DNA of 64,000 nucleotides from the NCBI GenBank assembly GCA_022819605.1, contig JAJEGW010000059.1, forward strand, positions 1 through 64,000, given 5' to 3'. This DNA is from Silicimonas sp. Lineage in GTDB: Bacteria; Pseudomonadota; Alphaproteobacteria; Rhodobacterales; Rhodobacteraceae. Under the pieces are notes generated by a model. That model was not told the DNA's origin, made no database searches, and saw nothing but the letters and a program-made list of their open reading frames with translations. A program made the translations under genes and the position numbers. Below are positions 18,710 through 27,626 of this stretch, piece by piece. Every line of letters begins with the position of its first letter. Position 1 is the stretch's first letter.

Positions 18710-20254
18710 TCAGAGGTTGTGGACTTCGCGCTGCGCGTTCCACGTCGCCCGCGCCCTGTCAGGAATCATGGCTTTCAGCCGGTCGATCGTGCGCTGATGC
18801 GCCGGGTCATCGAAAAGGTTCGTCATTTCGAGCGGGTCGGACTTCAGGTCGTATAGTTCGCCCGCGCCGGAAATCAGGTCGACCGTGATCCTGTGCCGGT
18901 CCGTGCGCAACGTGCGAAGCTTCAGTGCAACACCGCAGCGTTCCGGGCCGAGATCCCATTCGTTGTACGCAAATTCGCGCCTTTCGCGGCCTTCGATCAC
19001 GGGTACCAGCGAACGACTTTCGATTCCTTCGGGCCGGTCAACTCCGGCCCAGTCGTAGAAGGTGGCGGGCAAGTCCAGCGTGGAAACGGGATCGGCCATC
19101 CTGTGATCCCCCGGGATTCCGGGGCCACGCATGATCAGCCCCACGCGAAGCAGGCCGTCGTAGTGCGTGGGGCCCTTCAGGTAGAGTCCGTGGTCTCCGA
19201 GGAGTTCCCCGTGATCGGCCGTGAAGATGACGATCGTGTTCTCGTCGAGTCCGGTTTCCCGCAGGGTGTCCAGGATGCGCCCGATCCCGTCGTCGATGAA
19301 GGAGATCATGCCGTAGTAGTTGGCCGTCATGGCTGCCAGCTGCCCGTCCGTCTGGGGCTGGATGCGGGAGTATTCTTTCCGCAAGGTCCGAACCTGCGGA
19401 TTTTCTTCCAGGGGCTGGTTCTCCAATGCTGCCCTGTGCCACCAGGGACGACGATCCAGGTCGCGCCTGTGCGTGGGGCTGATGTCGACGGCGGCCGGGT
19501 CATACATTTCGGACCACGTTGCCGGGCAGTCGAATGGATGATGCGGGTCGGGATACGAAACCCATGCACAGAACGGCTGATCCGAGTTCGCAGACCGCAG
19601 AAACTCCTGCGTCTTTTCCGTGACCCATGTCGTCGAGTGCCATTCCGGCGGCAGGTCCGATGACCATGTCTGTGCCGCAACTGTTCCGTACCGCGCGTCC
19701 TCTCCGGTCCTGCTGTCTGCCGCCCAGCGCGTCCAGGCATCCTTGTGGCCGTGAAACCAGCGTTCGAACTGGTGCCCGCCGGGAGGCCGTTCGCAGGGAA
19801 GAAGCGGGTGCCAGTGCCCGATCAGAAGAAGGTCCATGTGATCAAGGCCCATGTAGGGGCCATGCCAGTCTTCCGGAAAGCTGCGGCTGTCCTTCCGGCT
19901 CTCGGGCGAGCCCCAACCGGTTGCTTTCGGATCGCTTCCGAAATGCGCCTTGCCGATCAATCCGGTCAGGTAGCCGTTGTCCGACAAGACCCTGCCCCAG
20001 CCCCTTTCGCCGATCTCCGCATCAAGGCTGATCCTGTTGTCCGTCACGCCGTGCGTGAGGGGCAGCATGCCTGTCAGGATCGATGCGCGCGCCGGCTGGC
20101 AGAGGACGTTCGGCGTGATCGCGCAGTCAAAGCGCGTCCCCTCCCGGGCAAGGCGGTCGAGAGCCGGGGTCTTGATGTTCCGTTCCGCAAAGCCGAAGCA
20201 GTCCGGGCGATGCTGGTCGGACGTGATCAAGAGGATGTTCGGGCGCCTAGTCAT
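18710..20254 (-). CDS. Type I sulfatase (alkaline phosphatase superfamily)
   Basis: 514-residue sulfatase-fold hydrolase. Cys52 in the signature LCQPARAS (C-x-P-x-R) would be converted to formylglycine, the catalytic nucleophile of type I sulfatases. Metal-site residues are visible in LLITSDQHRPD at the N-terminus and in FTADHGELLGDHG. No signal peptide is seen, so it is probably cytoplasmic. Its ATG overlaps the metallo-hydrolase stop (20251-20254). The position at the end of the tctC-tctB-tctA-hydrolase string suggests that the transporter brings in a sulfated compound that this enzyme desulfates; the substrate is unknown. A phosphonate or phosphodiester hydrolase activity is possible in this superfamily. 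No formylglycine-generating enzyme gene is in the window. Confidence 0.88.
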   Translation of the reverse strand: MTRRPNILLITSDQHRPDCFGFAERNIKTPALDRLAREGTRFDCAITPNVLCQPARASILTGMLPLTHGVTDNRISLDAEIGERGWGRVLSDNGYLTGLIGKAHFGSDPKATGWGSPESRKDSRSFPEDWHGPYMGLDHMDLLLIGHWHPLLPCERPPGGHQFERWFHGHKDAWTRWAADSRTGEDARYGTVAAQTWSSDLPPEWHSTTWVTEKTQEFLRSANSDQPFCAWVSYPDPHHPFDCPATWSEMYDPAAVDISPTHRRDLDRRPWWHRAALENQPLEENPQVRTLRKEYSRIQPQTDGQLAAMTANYYGMISFIDDGIGRILDTLRETGLDENTIVIFTADHGELLGDHGLYLKGPTHYDGLLRVGLIMRGPGIPGDHRMADPVSTLDLPATFYDWAGVDRPEGIESRSLVPVIEGRERREFAYNEWDLGPERCGVALKLRTLRTDRHRITVDLISGAGELYDLKSDPLEMTNLFDDPAHQRTIDRLKAMIPDRARATWNAQREVHNL

Positions 20255-21102
20255 GGAACAATCTCCGCGAGGTCTTGGGCAATGCTGAAGCGGCCAGAAA
20301 AGCAATCCGCCACTTCTTCGCGAACGCGGCTCAAGATCTCTTCTCGGTCGTGTTGCACGCGCCAGTGAGTCAGGACCAGGTACTTGACGCCGGCACGCTC
20401 GGCAAGTCTTGCGGTTTCGAGATGGCCGGGAGTCGTGGCCTCAAATGCCGGGTCTGGCGCGGGCTCGTGGCTCAGCCGGTAGCACCAGTGGATCAGCAGG
20501 TCGGCTCCCTCGATCAACGTCTCCAGCTCGGCTGAATGACCGCTGTCCCCGGCGTAGACGACCGACTTGCCGCCGGCTTCGATGCGAAACCCGAGGCAGG
20601 TAAGATAAGGCTGCGCGTGCAGCACTTGGATTGCCCTCATGGTCCAGCCGTTCCCGTTGATCAGGAATGGCGGGTGCATTTCCGTCACCCTGGGCTCGGG
20701 CCACGGTCGTGGCAGGGCCCCGCCCCGCGCCTGCCAGACCTTCTTGCTCTGGGGCAGCTCCGTTCGTGCCACAAGGTCAAAGGAAAGCGCTCCGTCCGGC
20801 CCGAAATACCTGCCAGTCACTTCCGCAAGGGGCTCGGGCCCCCAGACGTCGAGGTTGTCGGCTCCGGAATCCCAACGTGCGTGAACCAGCCTCGCGTAAT
20901 CCATCATGTGGTCGGAGTGGAGATGCGAGAAGACGAGATGCGTAACGTCGCCCGGAGTTCGTCCGGATTGCAGCAGCCGGTCAAAGATGCCGCCGCCGCA
21001 GTCAAGGAGAAGCGTGTCGTCGCCCGCCTCGACGAGGTATCCCGAAGAGGCGCGCGAGACATGCGCTTCCGGCGAGCCGGTGCCAAGCAGGGTGACTTTC
21101 AT
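20251..21102 (-). CDS. MBL-fold metallo-hydrolase
   Basis: 283-residue metallo-beta-lactamase-fold protein, RNase Z-like branch. The zinc motif is SHLHSDHMMDY (His60, His62, Asp64, His65); further ligands are likely in YAGDSGHSAE and the late His in VLTHWRVQHDR. The N-terminus MKVTLLGTGSPEAHVSRASSG is typical of the group that also includes arylsulfatase-like MBL enzymes and tRNase Z. It overlaps tctA by four bases upstream and the sulfatase by four bases downstream, so it belongs to the transporter-sulfatase operon; a catabolic hydrolase role is more likely than tRNA processing. Confidence 0.87.
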   Translation of the reverse strand: MKVTLLGTGSPEAHVSRASSGYLVEAGDDTLLLDCGGGIFDRLLQSGRTPGDVTHLVFSHLHSDHMMDYARLVHARWDSGADNLDVWGPEPLAEVTGRYFGPDGALSFDLVARTELPQSKKVWQARGGALPRPWPEPRVTEMHPPFLINGNGWTMRAIQVLHAQPYLTCLGFRIEAGGKSVVYAGDSGHSAELETLIEGADLLIHWCYRLSHEPAPDPAFEATTPGHLETARLAERAGVKYLVLTHWRVQHDREEILSRVREEVADCFSGRFSIAQDLAEIVP

Positions 21103-22685
21103 GCAGTCTTTCTCCTTCTGCGGACGGTGATCACGATGATGGCGGCCGCACCTGCCATGAAGGCGACCGCAATCCAGCTCGAGAACAGGAAGAACGGGTC
21201 GCCGCCCGTGGCCGAAAATGCTTGGCGCGCCGTGCTTTCGAGCTGCCGTCCGAGCACGAACGCTATGACGAAAGGCAGGGGCGAGACGCCGAGCTTAATC
21301 ATGAGATAGCCGAGCGCCCCGAAGAACAGGGCGAAGCCGATCATGGCCATGCTCGTTTGCTGAACGTACAGCGACGCGAATGTCAGCAGCAGCACCACCG
21401 GCAGCAGGAACTGCTTCGGAACGCGTATCATGATGCCCATGAAGCGCATGAATGCGCCGCCGACCGTCCAGTTCAGCACGTTGGCGATGACCATCGTGGT
21501 GAACAGGCCAAACGCGATGACGAGTTCCGGGTTTACTTCCGACGTGAACCTGAAGACCCCCGGCCCCGGGTTGAAGCCTCCGATGCTGTCTGTCGCGAGG
21601 ATCAGGAATACGGCGGCGGTGTTGCCGGGGATGCCGAGCGAAAGGACCGGAATCAGGTTTGCTCCGGCAACCGAGGAGTTTGCCGCTTCCGTCGCCGCGA
21701 TTCCCTGCATTGCACCCTTGCCGAATTCCGGCTCGTCGTCAGCCTTGCGACGACGGTGGAATGCGCGCCCCGACGCGTAGCCGAGCGTCGCGGCAAGAGT
21801 TGAGCCAATCCCGGGCAGTGCGCCGATCGCGGTTCCGATGACGGCCGAGCGTCCGATGTAGGGAGCGATCCGCCGGACGTCTTTCCAGCGAAGGCGCCCG
21901 TCCCCGGACTGGGTCGTTGCCGTGATGGTTCCTGCCGCGGACTTCTCGCGCCAGAGCTTTTCGAGCTCGGAAAAGATCGAGCCGACGACCAGGACGCCAA
22001 TGACGGCAGCGGTGATGGGAATTCCGTCTGCAAGTGCCGGGGCGCCCAACGAGAGACGCGGATGGAAGTCCTCGCCCGTGCCGATGTAGACGAAGAAGAG
22101 TCCGAGCGCGGCCGCCGCCAGCCCCTTTGCCGGGCTGCGGCCCACAACGACAGCAATGAAGCTGAGCGAAAGGATGATCAGCGCGGTCTTTTCCGGCAGG
22201 TCAAGGTAGCGCTCGACAAGGATTGCAAGTGACGGCGCGAAGACAAACAGGCAGATGTCCGAGAACGTGTCCCCGCTGACGGAAGAGAAGTGCGCGATCC
22301 TCAGGGCCTTCCGTGCTTGTCCGTTCCGGGTCATCGGATAGCCGTCGAGCGTCGTCATGTAGCTGTCGGGCGTGCCGGGCGTGTTGAACAGTATCGCCGG
22401 CACCGCGCCGCCGACGGTCGATCCCTTCATGATTCCGATCATGAATCCCATCACGGGCAGCAGGGCGCTGGCGTTGAATCCGAAGATCGAGATCAGGATG
22501 GGCAGCGATATTGCCAGCGCAATGACCTGTCCGAGGCCCGGCGTGGCGCCAACGACGATGCCGGCGAAGAAGCCCGCCGCGACCATCAGCACGGTTACGG
22601 ATATCGGAATGCCGAAGAGCGCGAAGGCTTCCGGCCCTTGAAACACGGCGAGGACGCCTGCGAGCACGTAGTCGAGCGCCGTCAT
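21099..22685 (-). CDS. tctA: Tripartite tricarboxylate transporter, large permease TctA
   Basis: 528 residues with about ten to twelve membrane helices. TctA signatures are the N-terminal VGATPGLGQVIALAISLPI and SFTGxx-type MKGSTVGGAVPAILFNTPGTP, ALPGIGSTLAATLGY, and SSVAGANLIPVLSLGIPGNTAAVFL. This is the conducting subunit of a TTT uptake system driven by the ion gradient; the periplasmic TctC receptor gives specificity. It shares one base with tctB upstream and four with the metallo-hydrolase downstream. Confidence 0.94.
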   Translation of the reverse strand: MTALDYVLAGVLAVFQGPEAFALFGIPISVTVLMVAAGFFAGIVVGATPGLGQVIALAISLPILISIFGFNASALLPVMGFMIGIMKGSTVGGAVPAILFNTPGTPDSYMTTLDGYPMTRNGQARKALRIAHFSSVSGDTFSDICLFVFAPSLAILVERYLDLPEKTALIILSLSFIAVVVGRSPAKGLAAAALGLFFVYIGTGEDFHPRLSLGAPALADGIPITAAVIGVLVVGSIFSELEKLWREKSAAGTITATTQSGDGRLRWKDVRRIAPYIGRSAVIGTAIGALPGIGSTLAATLGYASGRAFHRRRKADDEPEFGKGAMQGIAATEAANSSVAGANLIPVLSLGIPGNTAAVFLILATDSIGGFNPGPGVFRFTSEVNPELVIAFGLFTTMVIANVLNWTVGGAFMRFMGIMIRVPKQFLLPVVLLLTFASLYVQQTSMAMIGFALFFGALGYLMIKLGVSPLPFVIAFVLGRQLESTARQAFSATGGDPFFLFSSWIAVAFMAGAAAIIVITVRRRRKTA

Positions 22686-23230
22686 CAGACGTCGCCGTTC
22701 GGTGGCAGAAGCAGGTCGTCGAAAGGCAGGTCATAGAGGGCGATGATGAGCAGCACAGCCACGATTCCGGCAAGTGCGGCACTTCGGCTGAAACGGCCCT
22801 CGACCACCGAGGAAGCGGCAGCAACGATGACGAACCCGCCCGAGGCAAATCCGACAAATTTCCAGGGAACGGTATCCCTGAGCAGGCGGTACTCGTCGTC
22901 GGCGAAAATCGTGGTAGCCGCCGGCCCGGCCCACCGCATCAGCACCATTCCGGCGAGCACGATCGTGATCATGGCGGAAAGGAACTTGACGTGATCCGGG
23001 TCGAGTTTCGGCTCGTCGCGCGATCTCGGCCCGAACAGAAGCAGGAGTCCCGCAACCGCCATGACTGTTGCCGCGAATGCCGGCGCGAGGGCGTCCCCGA
23101 TGGTGAACTTGCCCCGCTTGATCTCGTAGAGGCCGGTATCCGTGTCGGCGGGCAGCCAGAACAGGAGCAGCCCCGCCGCGAATGCCAGCAGGATCGCTGC
23201 GAGGACGGTGTCGGGGTGAAGGCTGCGCAT
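22685..23230 (-). CDS. tctB: Tripartite tricarboxylate transporter, small permease TctB
   Basis: 181 residues with four hydrophobic segments (about 10-27, 48-66, 82-104, 124-175), the layout of TctB subunits, which are poorly conserved in sequence. Identity rests mainly on topology and on its place between tctC and tctA. The start ATG at 23230 follows the tctC stop by about 47 bases. Confidence 0.88.
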   Translation of the reverse strand: MRSLHPDTVLAAILLAFAAGLLLFWLPADTDTGLYEIKRGKFTIGDALAPAFAATVMAVAGLLLLFGPRSRDEPKLDPDHVKFLSAMITIVLAGMVLMRWAGPAATTIFADDEYRLLRDTVPWKFVGFASGGFVIVAAASSVVEGRFSRSAALAGIVAVLLIIALYDLPFDDLLLPPNGDV

Positions 23231-23277
23231 GGGGCTGCGACCGGGGCGGCGCGAATCCGCCCCGGAAGCTCGTTGGT

Positions 23278-24231
23278 TCAGTTCGCGGCGTCCGCCATGA
23301 GCTTGCCCGCGCCCTCGTAGCCAGCAACCAGAAGCGAGTTGAGCTCATCTCCCGCTATGACAACGCTGCCGCCAAACGCCTTCTTGATCATGCCGCCGGC
23401 CTTTGTGGTCGGGTCACTCACGATTTCGGCAATTGCAGAGGAAATTGCGCTGGCCGCGTCAACGTCCATGTTCGCGGGTCCGACGAAGACGAATTGGCCA
23501 TCGGCGTTGTATTCCACGCCGAATGCGTCCAGCGTCGGCGCATCGGGCGTCTGCACCAGAGGCACCGAGAGGGCAGACGCAAGGTTGACCAGGTCACCTG
23601 CTGCCACGCCTTTGGCCTGAATGCCGGCCATGAAGCCCACATCCATGTCGCCCGCGTTCACGCCGTCCATGACGGCCTTGCCTCCCTGAACGGAAATGAT
23701 GTTGAAGTCGACGCCGTTTTCGCGGCCGACGATATACGCGAGATCTGCCAGGCGCGGCGACATCACGCCAAAGCGGATTTCCGCGCCGCCCTTGGCAGCC
23801 TCGATCACGTCGGCGAGCGTCTTGTAGCCGCTGTCTGCCTTGGACACGATTCCCATCTGGAAGCCTGCCGTGGTCGTCAGCCCGGTAAAGTCGGTAGGCG
23901 ACAGGCCGGACCCTTTCGCGGCAGCCATGTTGTAGCCGAGGGTTTCGGTAACGAGAATTGCGATCGCGGTGCCGTCGGCAGGCTGGTCCTTCAGCGCCAG
24001 CGCGGCGTTGATGCCGCCCTTGCCGGTCACCTGCTCGGGGATGATCTTCCATCCGTGGCGCGCCTCGAGCTCTTCTGCGATCAGGCGTGCCTGGGTGTCG
24101 GCCCCGCCGCCGGCGCGGAACGCGATTATCATCTTGACGGGTCCGGGCGGCGTCCAGTCCGCTGCCAGGGCGCTCGACGCGGCAGCGAGCAGTCCGAGTG
24201 CCGCTAGGGCGGCTTTCAACAGTCGTGTCAT
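23278..24231 (-). CDS. tctC: TTT substrate-binding receptor (TctC/Bug family)
   Basis: 317-residue periplasmic receptor. The signal peptide is residues 1 to about 24 (RLLKAALAALGLLAAASSALA). The mature part begins WTPPGPVKMIIAFRAGGGADT, the family's phosphate-loop-like ligand segment, and continues with AxLIAEELEARHGWKI and VTGKGGINAALALKDQPADG. Bug receptors bind carboxylates and similar anions. Here, with two sulfatases adjacent, a sulfated or sulfonated carboxylate is a reasonable guess, not shown by the sequence. The start at 24231 keeps the signal peptide; the longer frame to 24249 adds six residues. Confidence 0.92.
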   Translation of the reverse strand: MTRLLKAALAALGLLAAASSALAADWTPPGPVKMIIAFRAGGGADTQARLIAEELEARHGWKIIPEQVTGKGGINAALALKDQPADGTAIAILVTETLGYNMAAAKGSGLSPTDFTGLTTTAGFQMGIVSKADSGYKTLADVIEAAKGGAEIRFGVMSPRLADLAYIVGRENGVDFNIISVQGGKAVMDGVNAGDMDVGFMAGIQAKGVAAGDLVNLASALSVPLVQTPDAPTLDAFGVEYNADGQFVFVGPANMDVDAASAISSAIAEIVSDPTTKAGGMIKKAFGGSVVIAGDELNSLLVAGYEGAGKLMADAAN

Positions 24232-24288
24232 TGATTCAGGTCCTCCCAAGATTCAGGCTCCGTCCAGTTGCACACAGCTTGGCCGACA

Positions 24289-24315
24289 GGTCAACGAAAA
24301 AGTTGACCCGTCAAC
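24289..24315. promoter_or_regulatory. Candidate MarR operator, three half-sites
   Basis: In the 121-base gap between the divergent tctC and marR genes there is a perfect inverted repeat GGTCAAC (24289-24295), six-base spacer, GTTGACC (24302-24308). The right arm also forms a second palindrome with GTCAAC at 24310-24315 (GTTGAC-CC-GTCAAC). Three alternating half-sites in a divergent promoter region beside a marR gene suggest autoregulation and control of the transporter-sulfatase genes. Binding is inferred. Confidence 0.6.
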
Positions 24316-24352
24316 CTTTTCGTGAAACCCTGCTGGCATCCGGGAGGGGCAG

Positions 24353-24829
24353 ATGGACAATTCTCAGTCGCCACGGGCTGGTCAGCTGGAAAGGCCGCTG
24401 GAGCAGCGCCTGACCTACCGTCTGGCACGGCTTCACGTGAAGCTGAATGCGCAGGCGACAAGGGTCCTCAGGCAGCATGGCGGGCTGACCCTGGTGCAAT
24501 GGCGAGTGCTCGTGATGCTGAATGCCTTCACGGAGACAACGGTCGGACAGGTTTCCAGCATGACCCGCTTTGACAAGGCCCTCATCAGCAGGACTGTGAA
24601 GTCGCTGATCCGGGCGGGATTCGTGAAGGCCCGGTCGGACGACTCGGACCAGCGGCAGCAGCTTCTTTCGATGACCGCGTCGGGCGCCCGCGTCTTCGGC
24701 GAGGCCGCGCCGCACATGTATGCCCGCCAGAACGCTCTGCTGGAGTCCTTGGACGCCACGCAACGCGAAGTCATGTTTGACGCCCTAGACCGGCTTGAGG
24801 TCGTCGCGGACCGGACCGACGCATTCTGA
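24353..24829 (+). CDS. MarR family transcriptional regulator
   Basis: 158-residue winged-helix regulator. Core sequence: LTLVQWRVLVMLNAFTETTV, recognition helix region SSMTRFDKALISRTVKSLIRAG, and the wing KARSDDSDQRQQLLSMTASG. GGGAGGGG lies just upstream of ATG 24353. It is divergent from tctC and its stop overlaps the ATG of the downstream sulfatase (TGATG), so it is likely to be the local regulator of both transcription units. The ligand is probably the transported compound or a breakdown product. Confidence 0.92.
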   Translation: MDNSQSPRAGQLERPLEQRLTYRLARLHVKLNAQATRVLRQHGGLTLVQWRVLVMLNAFTETTVGQVSSMTRFDKALISRTVKSLIRAGFVKARSDDSDQRQQLLSMTASGARVFGEAAPHMYARQNALLESLDATQREVMFDALDRLEVVADRTDAF

Positions 24830-26265
24830 TGACCTCGAATTTCCTGATCATAATGTCCGACGAGCATCAGGCCCGGGCGCTGGGATGTGCGAAGCATCCC
24901 TTGGCAAGAACGCCAAACCTCGACAAGCTTGCCAGCCGGGGAGTTCGCTTCACGAACGCCTACACGCCTTCGCCCATCTGCGTGCCCGCACGCGCCAGCT
25001 TCGCGACCGGCCGGCATGTGCATCGGTTGCGGTGCTGGGACAATGCGATGCCCTACACGGGGAGCGCCCGGGGCTGGGGGCATGCGCTTCAGGACAGCGG
25101 AGTCCAGGTCGAATCGATCGGAAAGCTGCATTATCGAGACGAGTCGGATCCAACCGGCTTCGACAGGCAGCACGTGCCGATGCACGTGAAGGACGGGATT
25201 GGACAGGTCTGGGGCTCGGTCCGCCGCGAGTCGGATCGCGTGGCCAGGGAAGGCGACCGCATGCTCGGGCCGCATATCGGGCCCGGAGAGTCCGGCTACA
25301 CCCGATATGACGATGCCGTCGCCGGGCGTGCGGAGAGCTGGCTGGCCGAACGTGCCGCGTCTGGCGGCGACGGTCCCTGGTGCCTGTTAGTGGGGCTGGT
25401 GGCTCCGCACTTTCCCCTGGTCGTCCCGGAACACTTTTTTGACATGTATCCCGCCGAACGCCTGCCGGAGGTCAAGCTGCACCCGTCGACGGGCTATCGG
25501 CGGCATCCTTGGGTGGAAAGGCAGAACGAACTCATGAACAACGAGGAGAGGTTTCGGGACCCGGCGGAAAGACTTGCGGCGATGTCGGCCTACTACGGGC
25601 TCTGTTCCTGGATGGATCACAATGTCGGGCGCATTCTGGATGCACTGGCGGCGAGCGGCAAGGAGGACAGCACGACGGTCGCCTACACGTCGGATCACGG
25701 CGATAACGTCGGGGCACGCGGACTTTGGGGCAAGTCGAACTTCTACGAGGAAAGCGTTGCCGTGCCCCTGATCATGGCAGGGCCGGACGTGCCAAGGGGC
25801 ACCTGCGACACGCCGGTGAGCCTGCTGGACCTGTCGCAGACGGTTGCGGATCATTTCGGGTGCGAGATCGATGCGGCAGCCGGCGCGGAGTCGCTTGCCG
25901 AAATTGCCGCGCGGCCGGCAGAGACGGAGCGCGCGGTCTTCAGCGAATACCATGCCGTAGGCTCGGTCTCGGGTGGCTTCATGCTGCGGCGCGGGCGCTG
26001 GAAGCTGAACTACTACGTCGGGTTCGCACCGGAACTCTTCGACCTCGCTGCGGACCCGGAAGAGATGAATGACCTTGCATCCGATCCCGGTCACGCGGGA
26101 ATCCTTGCGGAACTTGAAACCGCACTGCGAGCCGTGTGCGACCCCGAAGAGGTCAGCGCCCAGGCCTTCGCGGACCAGGATGCGCTGATTGCGCGTCACG
26201 GGGGGCTTGAGGCGGCGCTCGGACTCGGCGCGCCGGGCGCCACCCCGCCTCCTGAAGACGGTTAG
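24829..26265 (+). CDS. Type I sulfatase, choline-sulfatase-like
   Basis: 478 residues. Formylglycine motif Cys51 in ICVPARASFATGR; metal site in LIIMSDEHQARALGC and YTSDHGDNVGARGLWGKS. The short N-terminal HQARALGCAKHPLARTPNLDKLA and the GLWGKSNFYEESVAVPLI segment resemble choline-sulfatase and phosphonate-hydrolase relatives. No signal peptide is seen, so it acts in the cytoplasm. Its start overlaps marR, and it lies divergent from the tct operon that carries another sulfatase, so the locus has two different sulfatases. The substrate is unknown. Confidence 0.9.
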   Translation: MTSNFLIIMSDEHQARALGCAKHPLARTPNLDKLASRGVRFTNAYTPSPICVPARASFATGRHVHRLRCWDNAMPYTGSARGWGHALQDSGVQVESIGKLHYRDESDPTGFDRQHVPMHVKDGIGQVWGSVRRESDRVAREGDRMLGPHIGPGESGYTRYDDAVAGRAESWLAERAASGGDGPWCLLVGLVAPHFPLVVPEHFFDMYPAERLPEVKLHPSTGYRRHPWVERQNELMNNEERFRDPAERLAAMSAYYGLCSWMDHNVGRILDALAASGKEDSTTVAYTSDHGDNVGARGLWGKSNFYEESVAVPLIMAGPDVPRGTCDTPVSLLDLSQTVADHFGCEIDAAAGAESLAEIAARPAETERAVFSEYHAVGSVSGGFMLRRGRWKLNYYVGFAPELFDLAADPEEMNDLASDPGHAGILAELETALRAVCDPEEVSAQAFADQDALIARHGGLEAALGLGAPGATPPPEDG

Positions 26266-26303
26266 GCATCAACCCGACCTGACGCGATGATGACAGGCTC
26301 GCG

Positions 26304-26873
26304 CTATCGCCCCAGAGCGTAGAACTCGTCGTTCGGGCGCATGGACGTGAAATTCGCCATCCTGTTGCTCATCGCGAAGAACGCGGAAATCCCGGCGATG
26401 TCCCAGATGTCCTCGTCGCTGAAGCCATGCTCCTGCAGCGCTTCGAAATCCGAGTCGCAAATCGCGCGGGAGTCGTTTGACACCTTCAGGGCAAAATCAA
26501 GCATCGCCTTCTGGCGGCGCGTGATGTCGGCCTTGCGGTGGTTTATCGCGACCTGGTCCGCGATGGTCGGGCTCTTTGCGCGTATCCGAAGAATGGCGCC
26601 ATGCGCGACCACGCAGTATGGGCAGCCGTTGTCGCTGGACGTGGCAACGACGATCATTTCGCGCTCGGCCTGGGTCAGGCCGCCTTCTCGCTCCATCAGG
26701 GCATCGTGATACGCCATGAATGCCCTGAACTCGTCCGGCCGATGCGCCAGTACAAGAAAGACGTTCGGAACGAACCCGACCTTCTCCTGAACCGCCAGAA
26801 CAACCTCCCTGATGTCGTCAGGCATGTCCTTGATGTTGGGAACGGGGTATCGGCTGACGGACTTTCCGGTCAT
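26304..26873 (-). CDS. Peroxidase-related (AhpD/CMD-like) protein
   Basis: 189 residues of the carboxymuconolactone decarboxylase/AhpD superfamily, peroxidase-related subgroup. The redox motif is Cys84-Pro-Tyr-Cys87 with His91 in DNGCPYCVVAHGA, matching ExxxCxxCxxxH-type AhpD active sites. The N-terminal VPNIKDMPDDIREVVL and C-terminal SNRMANFTSMRPNDEFY are typical of the subgroup. It is probably a cytoplasmic thiol peroxidase or hydroperoxide reductase. It lies downstream of the rhodanese gene on the same strand (about 40 bases), so the two may be co-transcribed as a small sulfur/redox unit. Confidence 0.9.
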   Translation of the reverse strand: MTGKSVSRYPVPNIKDMPDDIREVVLAVQEKVGFVPNVFLVLAHRPDEFRAFMAYHDALMEREGGLTQAEREMIVVATSSDNGCPYCVVAHGAILRIRAKSPTIADQVAINHRKADITRRQKAMLDFALKVSNDSRAICDSDFEALQEHGFSDEDIWDIAGISAFFAMSNRMANFTSMRPNDEFYALGR

Positions 26874-26915
26874 GGCCTTGCTCTCCTCCTCGTGGCTCCT
26901 GCATCCACCAGGAAT

Positions 26916-27329
26916 TCATGTCTTCCCGCTGCGCGGCTCTGGCTTTTCGACGGGGCCGCCGAGCTTTTCCCAGGACGAGAACCCGTCCTTCAGGTGCGCG
27001 GCCTCGAATCCCATGTCCTTGAGCGTGGCAACGGTAAGGGCGGACCGCCATCCGCTCGCACAGAGAAACACGTATTTCTTGCCCTCCTGCCCGAACACCT
27101 CCTTGAAGTACGGGCTTTCCGGGTCGATCCAGAATTCGACCATGCCACGGGGCGCATGCACGCTGCCGGGAATGAAGCCCGTCTTCTCGCGCTCGCGAAT
27201 GTCGCGGATGTCAACGATGACGAAGTTTGGGTCGTCGACCGCTGCGACCAGGTCCGGAGTTTCGACCTCGTCAATCCGGGCGCGTGCCTCGGCCACCATT
27301 TGTGCGGACGTCTTTCTGAGGGTCGGCAT
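26916..27329 (-). CDS. Rhodanese-like domain protein
   Basis: 137 residues, a single rhodanese domain with the active-site Cys90 in the loop CASGWRSA and the typical FVIVDIRDIRE and GSVHAPRGMVEFW segments. The six-residue active loop suggests sulfurtransferase rather than phosphatase activity. No signal peptide is seen. Upstream of the AhpD-like gene on the same strand. Confidence 0.92.
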   Translation of the reverse strand: MPTLRKTSAQMVAEARARIDEVETPDLVAAVDDPNFVIVDIRDIREREKTGFIPGSVHAPRGMVEFWIDPESPYFKEVFGQEGKKYVFLCASGWRSALTVATLKDMGFEAAHLKDGFSSWEKLGGPVEKPEPRSGKT

Positions 27330-27477
27330 GGATCAAGCTCCGTCATTCGAGATGCGGTCTTCATGTTAGTGGCACGCGTGCGGTTGTGCGGCAAGAGTGC
27401 CGAAGCGCGGGGCAGCTGCCGACATGAGCACTGATGGGCGCATCAGGCCAAGCCAGGCATGTGTGGCTGGAGATTGA

Positions 27478-27624
27478 ATGAAGAATGCGGCATTGCGTGG
27501 GCGGCCGGGCACTCTTGCGGGAAGTGCACGGGAATTTCATGCGCGCGAGATGGAAGCCGGAGTGGATGTGGTGGCCTTCGCGCAAAATCCCCTTGCAAAG
27601 CAGCGTAGGTCGGCCAAGCATTGA
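27478..27624 (+). CDS. Possible 48-residue small ORF
   Basis: A short frame beginning ATG 27478, with GGAG five bases upstream, and ending TGA two bases before the ATG of the dioxygenase gene. The peptide begins MKNAALRGRPGTLAGSAREF and is not recognised. It could be a leader peptide, a small protein or chance; it is listed because of its Shine-Dalgarno sequence and tight spacing to the next gene. Confidence 0.22.
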   Translation: MKNAALRGRPGTLAGSAREFHAREMEAGVDVVAFAQNPLAKQRRSAKH

Positions 27625-27626
27625 GC

